Positions 11,141 through 21,772 of a stretch of 64,000 bases of DNA are shown in pieces (position 1 is the first letter of the stretch; every line of letters begins with the position of its first letter). Source of the DNA: Haematobia irritans. Lineage: Eukaryota; Arthropoda; Insecta; Diptera; Muscidae. Where the stretch lies: NCBI RefSeq assembly GCF_050003625.1, contig NC_134397.1, positions 154,090,691-154,154,690 of the forward strand, given 5' to 3'. A model generated the notes under the pieces. It had not been told where the DNA came from. It did no database searches and was given only the letters and a program-made list of their open reading frames with translations. Position numbers and translations under genes: made by a program.

Positions 11141-11389
11141 TTGTTTGTAGTGGTTGGTAAGATTTTCTCCAAATGTTGGTAGATAGGATCTCAAGTTTCG
11201 ACCGTGACTGTAATGATTCGCATTATTTTAGTACGCGATCGATAACTTCTTATCTAGAAAGTGTTCGTGTGGTAGCGTAATATAAAATTCACATACTCAA
11301 AAATGTCTACACAAAGGGTACTAAATCATTCGCGGGGGTACTACAATACTGAGAAAGTATTGCAAAAATTACTATAGTACTGCATTTTC

Positions 11390-11552
11390 CATCCCTGATG
11401 CATCATGGTCCTATTCAACGCAGATGTACTCTCAATTCCAGATTCCCGGTCATTATGCCCACGACCCTACTGACTGTCGTCCTACCCACCTTGAGTAATT
11501 CTTCAGTCTTGTTCTTATCTGGGCCCCCATAGTATTTTCGTCGACGTTCTGA
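11390..11552 (-). pseudogene. LINE ORF2 C-terminal remnant, left part
   Basis: Collinear with 13003-13135: GATGTACTCTCAATTCC, CCCGGTCATTATGCCC, TTCTGACCGTTGCA. The minus strand encodes a 'GIMTGHxxL..H'-like stretch typical of the region after RNase H. It is cut off by the hAT element at 11561 and continues after it at 12697. Confidence 0.5.
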
Positions 11553-11560
11553 CCGTTGCA

Positions 11561-12688
11561 CAGTGGGGTTTTTGATGTCAAAAGTGGGAATTAATTCGAA
11601 GTAGCTTTCCCAGTTTATAGTTTTAACTTTTTTCGGCCAAATTCACTAAAAGACATAAAACCAATCAAATTTTAAATATTTTTTAGTCCACATTTTATTT
11701 GTTTTCCATTAGTTAATTTGCAACAAAAAAAAAGAGAATGAATATCTGCTTTTTGATCTGATTCTTAACAATTATTATCATCATCGTCAGAAAATTACTA
11801 TATGTATCATTATCATCAACACTGGCATTTTGATCACCATCAAGATTTGACTCAAATATCAACATTTGAATTGCTTCCATAGGCAAATTGTGGGGTTTCT
11901 TCTCTTTTAATTTCTCATTTCTGATATAACTGGATCCGAAGTATGTTAATTAACAGTCTTTTAAATATCTCTTCATTTGACTTTTCCATAGAATATTTTC
12001 GCAAAAAATGCTCTCTAAATTTTTTAAAATCTTTGTTTCTAGCTTCTTGCGCTTCTTCCGACAACTGTCCAATTGGAAGTAAAGCGTGGTTAATTATTTC
12101 TGCTCCAAGTAATAAATATTTGTGAACAGTTGGGGACATATAGTACCAGGGGTTGAAAAATGTATTTCCATTTAATTTCGAAATGTGCAAAAAAGTGCAG
12201 ACAACATTTTCATCTATGCTTTCAAAAGAGTTTATTGTTTTAGAAAAAATAAACTTTTTTACTTAATTTGGCTTTATTCACAACTATTTGTCGACATATT
12301 TCTCGAAATCCTCTAATTTAAAGACTTACGAGCGAAACTAAATTTCATATAATAACACAAGTCAAATATAAAAATAAAAAACACAAAAATAATCTTATTA
12401 ACCTGAGGATGAAGGTTCCATTATTATTTTTTTAATTATCGCTTTAGAAAACACTCAAAACTAATTTTTAAGACACCAATAATTTACATTTATATCGCAC
12501 GCAAGGAAAACGTAAAATAACTCCAACTTCAAACATATATAGTGACACAACGGTACTTGTCAAAGACACAATTTTTGCGCTAGTGATGTGGAATTTTGTG
12601 TACTTTTACCGACTATAAAAATTTTTTCGGTTCTCCTAAATTTCATTTTTCAATTAATTCCCATTTTTGGTATCAAAAACCCCAATGT
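11561..12688 (-). mobile_element. hAT-like transposon (1.13 kb)
   Basis: Terminal inverted repeats CAGTGGGGTTTTTGATGTC (left) and, inverted, CATTGGGGTTTTTGATACC (right), continuing with GGGAATTAATT in both. Target duplications CCGTTGCA (11553-11560) and GCGTTGCA (12689-12696). The empty site CCATTGCATTGGTCC is present at about 13135 in the neighbouring LINE copy. A broken minus-strand coding region lies inside. Much of the transposase is missing. Confidence 0.75.
11770..12190 (-). pseudogene. Transposon protein remnant with a frameshift
   Basis: The first part (12190 to about 11945) has SPTVHKYLLLGAEI, LPIGQLSEEAQEARNKDF and KKFREHFLRK. These motifs recur in uncharacterised insect transposon proteins. 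Past about 11945 the sense continues in another frame (SSYIRNEKLKEKKPHNLP and MEAIQMLIFESNLDGDQNA), so one small indel breaks it. Only the C-terminal part is left; no catalytic region is seen. The assignment to hAT rests on the element ends, not on this protein. Confidence 0.5.
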
Positions 12689-12696
12689 GCGTTGCA

Positions 12697-13780
12697 TTGG
12701 TCCACATCTTTTTATGTGTCTGTCGTGCCCATTCATCGAACTCGGACCATTGCCTTTACGTTCTCAAAATGCACTTGCCTCTGTGACCTAGCTTCTATCG
12801 TCAGTTCGATGGCCTTTATGTATCCTCTTATTCCGGTCTTTCGGGCCGTCTATTTGCCTTTACGTTTTCTCTTATTTCGGTATGTCCCGGCACCAATGTG
12901 ATGCGGATCCTGCGGTATCGCGAGTATTCGTGACAAAGGTAGTGTTCCAAAGTCTCATCACCTTAAAATACGCATTCCCTGATGTTCATATTTGGGAGAG
13001 ATGTGCTCTCAATTCTAGGTACCCGGTCATTATTCCCATGGCAATTCTTACTGTCGTTTTGCTGTCCTTGCGTAATTCTCCATTCGTTTTCGTATTTGGG
13101 TTACCCCATAGTATGTTATTTACGTCGCTCTTCCGACCATTGCATTGGTCCACATCTTTTTATGTGTCTGTCGTGCCCATATGTACATCAAACTCGGCTT
13201 CTATTGGCTTTGCGTTCTCTGAATTCACTTCCCTCTGTTACCCACCTCTTATTAACAGATGAATGACCTTTACTTCCGGCATGTCCCTGAACCCATATGA
13301 AGCCGATCCTGCCGTAGTCAGAGTATTCGTTGATCACCCCTTTGAATTCTATCGAACCATAATGTCTGCTGATACCTTCATTGCCCTCCGGCAATTTGTA
13401 AAAATGTTTACGTTTGTGGCCTCGTAATATTCCAAATAATTTAATATATTCCGTTTGGGCACACTTTTCTGCCTGCAAGATGCTGATGAGGTCCAGTAAT
13501 CGGAATAGGATATCGGTGTAGGGTCCTCCATATATACGCCCTCTTGCTGTTTTCGGACCATTTAACACATTCCGTTTAGGCTCGCACGTCTGCCCGAAGG
13601 ATTGTGCTGTGGTCCGGTAAGCGGAATAAGATCTCGGTGTATGGGTCCTCAACATATCCGCCTGGCCTACACCTCTCACCCACCTTCGATCCATCGGTGT
13701 ATCAGTTATTTCCCTCTGGTATCTATTCTGGGATCTCATTCTCCCAGGGCCATCTAACTGGCACGAAAATGTCATACTCG
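12697..13780 (-). pseudogene. Tandem LINE ORF2 remnants with RNase H domain
   Basis: The minus strand shows VYMEDPTPISYSDYWTS, ASCRQKSVPKRNILNYLE, ATNVNIFT, and further down GRIGFIWVQGHAGSKGH, the order and spacing of RNase H in non-LTR elements (DG..., LQAE, NIFTDS, WVPGHxGxxGNE). Frames change several times. A second WVPGH-like motif (RIRITLVPGHTEIRE, about 12880) and repeated C-terminal and N-terminal pieces show at least two partial copies head to tail. All catalytic acidic positions that I can place are altered or in broken frames. Confidence 0.65.
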
Positions 13781-14867
13781 CTGGCCATTTCGGGGTATGT
13801 CATAATTTACAGCCCACGTCCATGGTTGTCACACAAGTACAAAATAATCTATAAATTTTTTACGAAAATTCTATCAAATTAAAGTAAGAATCTCATTTTG
13901 AGGCTTTTGATCAAATTTAAATGTTTGGTACGGAGAAAACATTTTCTTCCACAGAAAACTAATGGCGATTTCGATTGGCAAAAAAGATGCAACATTCTCG
14001 AAATTGATTGGAAAATATGAAAGACACTATCATAGCTTTTAGGTCCTGTATCCCTCACAATAGTATGAATTAACAATAACTTTGGAATAAAACTATCATT
14101 TGAGCAAAAATACCATTAGGAAAAAAGTAGTATAAAACGAAGGAAACCTATTTTTAGCGAAAGGAAAACTCCTCTAGATTTTTTTAATTTAAAGAATCCG
14201 CATCTGTAGCTCGGAATCAATACCAAAATCCTTAAGGGCAGGTCAAAAACTTTAGATCCAAGTAAACTTTTGTTTGAGTATGGCTTAAATTTCTGTGTAG
14301 TTTATATTTTGAATTGGCACGGCTTACGATTGCCAACTTGTGCAAAATAGTGCAAATTTTAATCACCTCCGCCGAGTTTTACATGGACTTGTGGTAAATA
14401 TTCCGTTTTCCGATTGTTTGCTTTTGCCTTGGAATTTCATTTTAATGAATTTCCTTAATTATAAATTTAATTCTTTCAGCACTGTAATTGCTAAATTTAT
14501 TTTATTTTTAAAACTATTTCATAAGTTTATTCCATTTAGTTATCACAAGAGCCTTCATTAGAATTTGGAGCAAATATTTAAATATGTGTGTTCCAAAGTT
14601 ATGTTATATAAACAAATTATATTATTTGAATGAAATTTTTCGTTGAGATTTTGTGTTACTAGTTCTAGGTATTACTACAATGGTCTATCTTTACAAGTAA
14701 GATAAATAATTATGGTCAATTACAGTTTAGAAGGATGCAGCTCCAAGCTATATAAAAATAGGATTCGCTTCAAACAATAGAAATATAAAGTATATTTTAA
14801 AGAGTATATAAGGCCAAAAGTTCGGCTAGGCAAAATCTTAAACACCAAACACCATGGAACACATACA
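13781..14867. other. Unassigned DNA with a MITE D fragment
   Basis: From about 14110 to 14275 the sequence (CTCGGAATCAATACCAAAA, TTTAGATCCAAGTAAAC, TTTGAGTA) matches family D copies at 55740 and 58860. The rest, including the AT-rich stretch 14340-14860, shows no element end, exon or RNA gene. Confidence 0.45.
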
Positions 14868-15135
14868 CTGAAAAAAGGTATGCCCGGTTCCAAAGATCTT
14901 ATTTTTATACTAATGATTTTGGTATTGATTGCGAGCCAAAGAAGCGGAGAATTGAAGCAAGGATACTTTTAAGACCCAATTTTCTGTTATATTTAAGTTT
15001 TGGTATGCCCGGTTCCAAAGATCTTTTTTTTATACTAATGGTTTTGGTATTGATTGCGAGCCAAAGAAGCGGAAAATTGAAGCAAGGATACTCAATACCC
15101 AATTCTCTGTTATATTTATATTTAAGTTTTGGTTC
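14868..15135 (-). mobile_element. MITE family D half with 125-bp duplication
   Basis: TA then CACTGAAAAAAGG at 14870. TATGCCCGGTTCCAAAGATC starts at 14879 and again at 15004, followed in both by GGTATTGATTGCGAGCCAAA; the two units are nearly identical. The other half of the element is not adjacent. Family D elsewhere links CTTTGGATCCAA, GAGCCAAAGATGCGG and AAAATTAGGATAC blocks. Confidence 0.55.
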
Positions 15136-15929
15136 TACACTGTTAGAAAAATATGTTTTTCATATGTTCCGATATAAACAAAATGTGTTTCGGGCACAAT
15201 TTTTAAACACAATATATTTAAGTGCAAACATATAATGTTTCTAAACTAACACTAAATGTTTGGGACACATATGTTAATATGTTAGAACATATTATGTTTG
15301 GCTCATGAATGTTTCATAAAAATAATATGTGTGAATGTAAACATATATACATTTACAAATTTCGAGTAAACATATATATGTTGTAATATTTTATTTAGAG
15401 AGCAACAGAGAGAGTATAGAGAAAGAAATAGAGATGGAAACCGGGAGGGTTGACGAAAGAAATCAACATAACACATCGAGATAATCAAAAGGCCAAAAAT
15501 TTGATATGCTTAGGTCTAAATATTATTTAATTTGAATATCAGAATGACTATTCGCAGTAAAGAGAAAATTGTAAATGTATTTAAAATAGTGTTAAATGCT
15601 AGTAAAAAATTGTTCACTCCTAAATAAATTTATGTGTATGTTTATTATAAAATTATTTATATATTTATGTTTGTGCTCGACTCCACGTTCTTCTTTCGTT
15701 AGAGTTTTTGAATTCCTTTCAAAATTTCAAACTTTTATATAAAACAGTTTTTTGTTACAAAATTGTTATTTATGCAATAAAAAATAATATTTTATCCAAA
15801 AGCTCAGTCCATTTCGTTTATATCAAGCACTGTTTCTGACTGTAAATCTTTAATAACCCACATTTCGAAGTTTCATTATAAAAATTTAATATAGTATAAA
15901 TATAAATGTGTAAATTAAAAAAAAAAATT

Positions 15930-16010
15930 GGTTCGGTCGGAGCAGGGATTGAACCCACGACCCTTTGCATGCAAGTCAGACATGCGAACCACTGTTCCAC
16001 GTGGCCAACA
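15930..16010 (-). mobile_element. SINE head, tRNA-derived
   Basis: The minus strand reads GGCCACGTGGAACAGTGG and GGGTTCAATCCCTGCTCCG, matching the A- and B-box parts of the S-family SINEs but joined to a different body. It is too altered and lacks paired stems for a working tRNA. Confidence 0.6.
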
Positions 16011-16337
16011 AATGTATGTTTCTTGTAAATAATGTTATGTTTGCATGGTCTCGTGGGCGCTGCAAACTATGCTATATAAATGTAACTCATAACGATAATT
16101 GTCTACTGGTGACTGTAACAGCCACGTAGCCCAGTGGTAGTGTGTTGGCTTACAAATTCCATGGTTCCCGGTTGTTATTTATGCAATAAAAAATAATATT
16201 TTATCCAAAAGCTCAGTCCATTTCGTTTATATCAAGCACTGTTTCTGACTGTAAATCTTTAATAACCCACATTTCGAAGTTTCATTATAAAAATTTAATA
16301 TAGTATAAATATAAATGTGTAAATTAAAAAAAAGTGT

Positions 16338-16412
16338 TCGGTCGGAGCAGGGATTGAACCCACGACCCTTGGCATGCAAGGCGGATATGCTAACCACTGC
16401 TCCTCGTGGCCA
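16338..16412 (-). mobile_element. SINE head, tRNA-derived, second copy
   Basis: Duplicate of the head at 15930 by the 409-bp tandem duplication; here the A-box region reads GAGCAGTGGTTAGCATATCC, closer to other S-family copies than the first copy is. Confidence 0.6.
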
Positions 16413-16937
16413 ACAAATATATGTTTCTGTTGAATAATGTTTTGTTTGCTTCGGCTCGTGGGCGCTGCAAACTATGCTATACAAATATAACTTATAACGA
16501 TAATTGTCTTTTGATGGCAATAACAGCTACGTAGCCCAGTGGATAGTGTGTTGGCTTACAAATTGCATGGTCGGCGGTTCGATTCTCCGTCAAGGCGAAA
16601 GGTAAAATTTTAAAAAATTATAAAATTGAATAATTTCTTCAACATTATTTGTATCACAGAAAAAGGTGCCAAGAACTAAAAAATTTCGTGGAAGTGAAAA
16701 TTATGTGAGAGAATGACCACAATATTCTTGGGGAGAAAATTCTTCCAAGCATATAATATTTTTGGGCCCAAAACGCTTCCAAACATATAATATGTTCACA
16801 TGAAACAAACATATTAATGTTTCGGCAGTATCCAATAATATATGTGCTTCCTGCAAAATATGTTTGGAACACATGTTAGAGAAGCGATTTTTTTTTGAGG
16901 GTGTAAAAAATAAACTTCATTTTATTCGTTTTTAGGC

Positions 16938-18754
16938 TTTTTATACCCTCCATCATAGGATGGGGGTATATTAACTTTGTCATTCCGTTTGTAACACATC
17001 GAAATATTGCTCTAAGACCCCATCAAGTATATATTCTGGGTCGTGGTGAAATTCTGAGTCGATCTAAGCATGTCCGTCCGTCCGTCCGTCCGTCTGTTGA
17101 AATCACGCTAACTTCCGAACAAAATAAGCTATCGACTTGAAACTTGGCTAAAGTAGTTGTTATCGATGTAGGTTGGATGGTATTGAAAATGGGCCATATC
17201 GGTCCACTTTTACGTATAGCCCCCATATAAATGGACCCTCAGATTTGGCTTGTGGAGCCTCTAACAGAAGCATATTTCATCCGATCCGGCTGAAATTTGG
17301 TATATGGTGTTGGTATATGGTCTCTAACAATCATGCAAAAATTGGTCCACATCGGTCCATAATTATATATAGCCCCCATATAAACCGATCCCCAGATTTG
17401 GCTTGCGGAGCCTTAAAGAGAAGCAAATTTCATCCGATCCGGCTGAAATTTGGTACATGATGTTGGTATATGGTCTCTAACAACCATGCAAAAATTGGTT
17501 CACATCGGTCCATAATTATATATAGACCCCATATAAACCGATCTCCAGATTTGGCTTGCGAAGCCTCAAAGAGAAGCAAATTGCATCCGATCTGGCTGAA
17601 ATTTGGTACATGATGTTGGTATATGGTCTCTAATAACCATGCAAAAATTGGTCCACATCGGTCCATAATTATATATAGACCCCATATAAGCCGATCCCCA
17701 GATTTGGCTTGCGAAGTCTCCAAGAGAAGCAAATTTCATCCAATCCGGTTGTAATTTTGAACATGGTGTTAGTATATGATCTTTAACAACCGTGCCAGAA
17801 TTGGTCCATATCGGTCCATAATTATATATAGCCCCCGTATAAAACGTTCTCCAGATTTGACCTCCGGAGCCTCTTGGAGGAGCAAAATTCATCCGATCCG
17901 GTTCAAATTAGGAACGTGGTGTTAGTATATGGTCGCTAACAACCATACCAAAATTGGTCCAATCACACAAAAATTCGGTTCATAATCATTGTTGCCACTA
18001 GAGCCAAAAATAATCTACCAAAATTTTATTTATATAGAAAATTTTGTCAAAATTTTATTTCTATAGAAAATTTTGTCAAAATTTTATTTCTATAGAAAAT
18101 TTTGTCAAAGTTTTATTTCAAGAGAAGATTTTGTTAAAATTTTATTCGGTTCTTAATAAAATTTTCATCATTGTCAAAATTTTATTTCTATAGAAAATTT
18201 TGTCAAAATTTTATTTCTATGGAAAATTTTGTTCAAATTTTATACGATTCATAATCATGGTTGCCACTCGAGCCAAAAATAATCTACCAAGATTTTATTT
18301 CTATAGAATATTTTGTCAAAAGTTTATTTCTATAGAAAATTTTGTTAAAATTTTATTTCTATAGAAATTTTTGTCAAAATTTTCTTTCTATAGAAAATTT
18401 TGTCAAAATTTTTATTTCTATAGAAAATTTTGTGAAAATTTTATTTCTATAGAAAATTTTGTTAAAATTTTATTTCTGTAGAAAATTTTGTCAAAGTTTT
18501 ATATCTACTTTGTCAAACTGAATTATATACGTATTGGATCGATCTTGTTTGATTTAGTATATACCACGTATGGACTTACATACAATTTAGAAGATGGTGT
18601 TAGGAGGTTTTAAGATACCTTGCCATCGGCAAGCGTTACCGCAACTTAAGTAATTCGATTGTGGATGGCAGTGTTTAGAAGAAGTTTCTACGCAATCCAT
18701 GATGGAGGATACATAAGCTTCGGCCTGGCCGAACTTACGGCCGTATATACTTGT
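16938..18754 (+). mobile_element. DINE-1-like element, family A (A2)
   Basis: Complete: TATACCCTCCATCATAGG hairpin, CCATCAAGTATATATTCTGG, GTCCGTCCGTCCGTCCGTC, CTTCCGAACAAAATAAGC, about five 153-bp units (17225-17960), the joint GGTTCATAATCATTGTTGCC, a minisatellite block, then ATTGTGGATGGCAGTG, and the distal hairpin TTCGGCCTGGCCGAA with ACGGCCGTATATACTTGT. The minisatellite inside begins with the M-family end motif (GTTGCCACTAGAGCC). Confidence 0.85.
18000..18530 (-). repeat. 29-bp minisatellite block inside A2
   Basis: About 16 units, with the M-family left-end motif repeated at 17990 and again at 18247 (CATGGTTGCCACTCGAGCC), so a block beginning at the element end was duplicated once. Confidence 0.85.
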
Positions 18755-18903
18755 TTCTTCATGTGATCTAAAAGTCTTTTAAACATTTATTAACGAAAAA
18801 TTAAATTTCTAAATTCAAACTCGACTTTAAGTAGAAATATTGCTATGCCATTTACGTAAAAGCGTCTTTCAAATAATGTATATAAAAACATCTCCTATTT
18901 TTA

Positions 18904-20149
18904 ACAGGTTGGCTAATAAGTCCCCGGTCTAACAAAGAAAAACACATTTTTTTGTCAAAATTCGTTTTTATTATTCAACATAATTCCCTTCAAGAGCGAT
19001 ACAATGATTATAACGACCTTCCAAATTTTTTATACCATTTTAGTAGTACTCTTTCGGCCTCAGTTTCGGCGATCATTGCAGCCAAATTTATTCCCTGCGA
19101 GCATCGTTTTGAGGTCTGAAAACAAGAAAAAGTCGCTGGGGGCCAGATCTGGTGAATACGGTGGGTGGGGAAGCAACTCGAAGCCCAATTCATGAATTTT
19201 TGCCATCGTTCTCAATGACTTGTGGCACGGTGCGTTGTCTTGGTGGAACAACACTTTTTTCTTCTTCATATGGGGCCGTTTTGCCGCGATTTCGACCTCC
19301 GCACGCTCCAATAACGCCATATAATAGTCACTGTTGATGGTTTTTCCCTTCTCAAGATAATCGATAAAAATTATTCCATGCTCATCCCAAAAAACAGAGG
19401 CCATTACTTTGCCACGCTTCGGAAACGGTTCACCGGTCGCTGTCCACTGAGCCGACTGTCTATTGGACTCAGGAGTGTAGTGATGGAGCCATGTTTCATC
19501 CATTGTCACATATCGACGGAAAAACTCGGGTGTATTGCGAGTTAACAGCTGCAAACACCGCTCAGAATCATCAACACGTTGTAGTTTTTGGTCAAATGTG
19601 AGCTTGCACGGCACCCATTTTGCACAGAGCTTCCGCATATCCAAATATTGATGAATGATATGACCAACAAGTTCCTTTCATATCTTTAAGGCCTATGCTA
19701 TCTCGATCAACTTCATTTTACGGTCATTCAAAATCATTTTGTGGATTTTTTTGATGTTTTCGTCGGTAACCACCTCTTTCGGGCATCCACTGCGTTCACC
19801 GTCCTCCGTGCTCATTTCACCACGCTTGAATTTTGCATACCAATCAATTATTATTGATTTCCCTGGGGCAGAGTTCGGAAACTCATTATCAAGCCAAGTG
19901 TTTGTTTCCACCGTATTTTTCCCTTCAGAAAAGAGTATTTTATCAAAACACGAAATTCCTTTTTTTCCATTTTCTTCAAAATAACAAAAGTTGCTTCACA
20001 AAAGACGCTCTATCTCACAAACTAATTGACTTACAGACGTAAAATTTTGGCACGAATCATTTGAAGGTTGATACTATATAAAAATAATATGCATTTAACA
20101 CTAGCGACGCCATCTATGTGTCAGACCGGGTACTTATCAGCCAACCTGT
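18904..20149 (-). mobile_element. mariner element of the irritans (Himar1) group
   Basis: Terminal inverted repeats ACAGGTTGGCTAATAAGTCC and, inverted, ACAGGTTGGCTGATAAGTAC, both next to TA (18902-18903, 20150-20151), the mariner target duplication. Length 1,246 bp against about 1.29 kb for full irritans-group elements, which fits the small deletions in its gene. Transposition by such elements is cut-and-paste. This copy is dead but well preserved, clearly younger than most of its surroundings. Confidence 0.95.
18971..19970 (-). pseudogene. mariner transposase, inactivated
   Basis: D,D34D transposase of Tc1/mariner type. It starts at ATG 19968-19970 and stops at 18971-18973. The helix-turn-helix half (WLDNEFPNSAPGKS, IIDWYAKFKRGEMSTEDGER) and the catalytic half are recognisable. 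The three aspartates sit in VTMDETWLHHY, LFHQDNAPCHKS and SPDLAPSDFFLF. Damage: a one-base loss in an A run near codon 20; two stop codons just after KLIEIA; an in-frame loss of about seven residues after KRGK; small deletions after FGCN and ETEA that shift frame; a stop after KEYY. The end (CIALEGNYVE) is intact. Full-length relatives have about 348 residues. Confidence 0.9.
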
Positions 20150-20233
20150 TATATCGGTCTATTTTTGGAACACTACAACTTAAAATTACAATTGGAATAC
20201 TGTTAAAATGAGATTTAGGTACACCACCTGGAG

Positions 20234-20324
20234 TCGACTCCGGGGTCGGAGTCGAGGCTAATAAGAAATGCTGGAGTCGGAGCCAGAGTCGAGCAAAATT
20301 GACTCGACTCCACAGCCCTGGTAA
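20234..20324 (-). mobile_element. hAT-type terminal fragment (GAGTCG-rich)
   Basis: The minus strand begins CAGGGCTGTGGAGTCGAG and continues with repeated GACTCCGAC/GAGTCGGAG motifs. This type of end is common among insect and animal hAT elements. The other end is missing. Confidence 0.5.
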
Positions 20325-20439
20325 ATATACGCCGATTTTGTCCGATTATTATTAAAATGAAAGAGGCTTTCTCATATTGGACAAATTTTAACTAAAACAT
20401 AATAATTCATATGCACTGAACTGAAATTGGCTTTAAATC

Positions 20440-20590
20440 CCCGGATTTTTTTTTTTGACAGTTCGTGTGAAATCACGTGGAGAGGCTTTGAAATGAAAAA
20501 TCTTTTAAAATTGTCTGTCAGTATTACTGAGGATAGAGGAATTGAACCCATCACAATTTCTATGTAGGGCTCTACGGTGGCTCCCGAAAA
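20440..20590 (-). mobile_element. Degenerate SINE (S8)
   Basis: Plus-strand order GAGAGGCTTTGAAATG, AGTATTACTGAGGATAG, GGAATTGAACCCA, CTCTACGGTGGCTCC mirrors S1 but with many changes and deletions. Oldest-looking SINE in the window. Confidence 0.5.
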
Positions 20591-21772
20591 GAGAAGTGAT
20601 ACAATTTCAAAATCCCTTTCATTCTTAGTATGGCCCTCGTTTTACACATTTTTCTTAGCCTATTGGCGATTATGTGCTTATTTTTCATAATAAGGAAATC
20701 TTCTTGATAACTTTTCTAAAATTATCTCTGAAAGAATAAACTTTTCCCAAAAACTAAACCGTTGAGTTAGGGCGGCAAATTCTAAATGATGTATGTTACA
20801 AATAGTTAAGGCCTATCTCGAGAGTTGCACATCTGCCACCACAATTTTAACTAAATCTCAACATTTAGGCAGAAAAGTACAACAAAAACAGCCTAAGGCT
20901 ATAGTTGCAATGTGTTCTCTTCCACAAATGGACGTCAAAAGAAGGTATGAACATTTCAACACTGAATTGAAACTACAATAAAACATTTTCTCTTTGAAGT
21001 TGATGTGTGTGTGTGTGTGTGAATGGGTGCGTGCTCTAGCCTGTTATGTAAGTTTTGATAAATCGAGAGGCTGTTTTGTAGCCTAGATTTTCTTGTGTAA
21101 ATAGTTTATTTTTTTTTTTTTAATTTTTGAGTAAGTTCTTAGAACAAGCATTAAAATACCTAAAGCAAGTTTACTATTTAAGAGTTTTAATGTTTTTGGG
21201 TCCATAGAGCACCTAAGTTTTACACACGCACACACACAAAAACAGAAACGAACAACAAGGCGTTTGTACAAACACTTATGATTTACCACTTGGTTACCAT
21301 ATGTGTAGGTAGTTCCATAGCGTAAACTTGGTAGTAGATCTTTGTTCTGCAAGTCCTTCATGCTTTTCCTCATGAAGACCTAGTCAACGTCAATGTGGTG
21401 GACTACAGTATTCCACCTAGTTTTAATTCGCGTTACAACCACGGTTGCCACTCGTGCCAAAATAAAAATTTCCGAAAAATAAAAAAATACCAAAAATCTA
21501 TCAAATTTTAAAAAAATCTTACTTTGAAGATTTTGATCAAAATTTTATGATTCGTATATATATATTTTTTTTCAAAGAAATATTTTATTATTTGATTAGT
21601 ATTTTATTAATTTATAGTATTTGCAAGGCTATATATACTATGGATATCTTCTATTAGCAACAATGCGTATATTTACAATTAATTTCTATAGAATTTTGTC
21701 AATATTTTATTTCTATAGAAAATTGTATAAAAATGTTATTTATATAGAAAATTTTGTCAAAATTTCATCCTG

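Larger units (their letters stand above)
8956..11206. mobile_element. Minisatellite-bearing element M1, with nested elements
   Basis: Left end CACGGTCGTCAC at 8956 with ATTGTAAT before it. Right end TTTCGACCGTG at 11206 with ACTGTAAT after it. The 8-bp duplications agree at 7 of 8 positions and both ends match M2. The interior is 29-bp minisatellite (8990-9185, 10645-11130) split by foldback element F1, which itself holds SINE S2 and MITE B1. The 8-bp duplication and CA...TG ends suggest hAT ancestry; no transposase is present. Confidence 0.7.
15763..16580 (+). repeat. 409-bp tandem duplication with tRNA-like heads
   Basis: TTGTTATTTATGCAATAAAA starts at 15763 and 16172. Each copy holds a minus-strand tRNA-like head (15930-16010 and 16338-16412) and a second, plus-strand one (about 16118-16165 and 16525-16585). 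The second copy keeps GCGGTTCGATTCTCCGTC, while in the first it is cut at the duplication joint. Confidence 0.85.
15138..16903 (+). mobile_element. MITE family B (B2), expanded
   Basis: Ends CACTGTTAGAAAAATATG and, inverted, GATTTTTTTTTGAGGGTG, both next to TA. The arms share long stretches with B1, including AGAAAAAGGTGCCAAGAAC at 16660 against 10060 in B1. The interior is swollen by a 409-bp tandem duplication carrying tRNA-like segments. Confidence 0.75.
20150..21436. other. Mixed unassigned DNA
   Basis: Apart from the two fragments listed separately I see a TG microsatellite (21003-21022), a CA-rich stretch (21220-21240) and no gene. The open stretch near 20793-20981 has no family resemblance. 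Confidence 0.5.

Noticed and set aside
13188..13775. 195-codon ORF as one intact protein
   Set aside because: It strings together out-of-frame pieces of LINE RNase H. The true motifs lie in different frames.
15930..16010. tRNA gene on the minus strand
   Set aside because: A and B boxes only. The sequence continues into a SINE-type body and is duplicated with it.
20793..20981. Short plus-strand ORF as a gene
   Set aside because: No motif, no splice signals and no codon pattern that separates it from chance.
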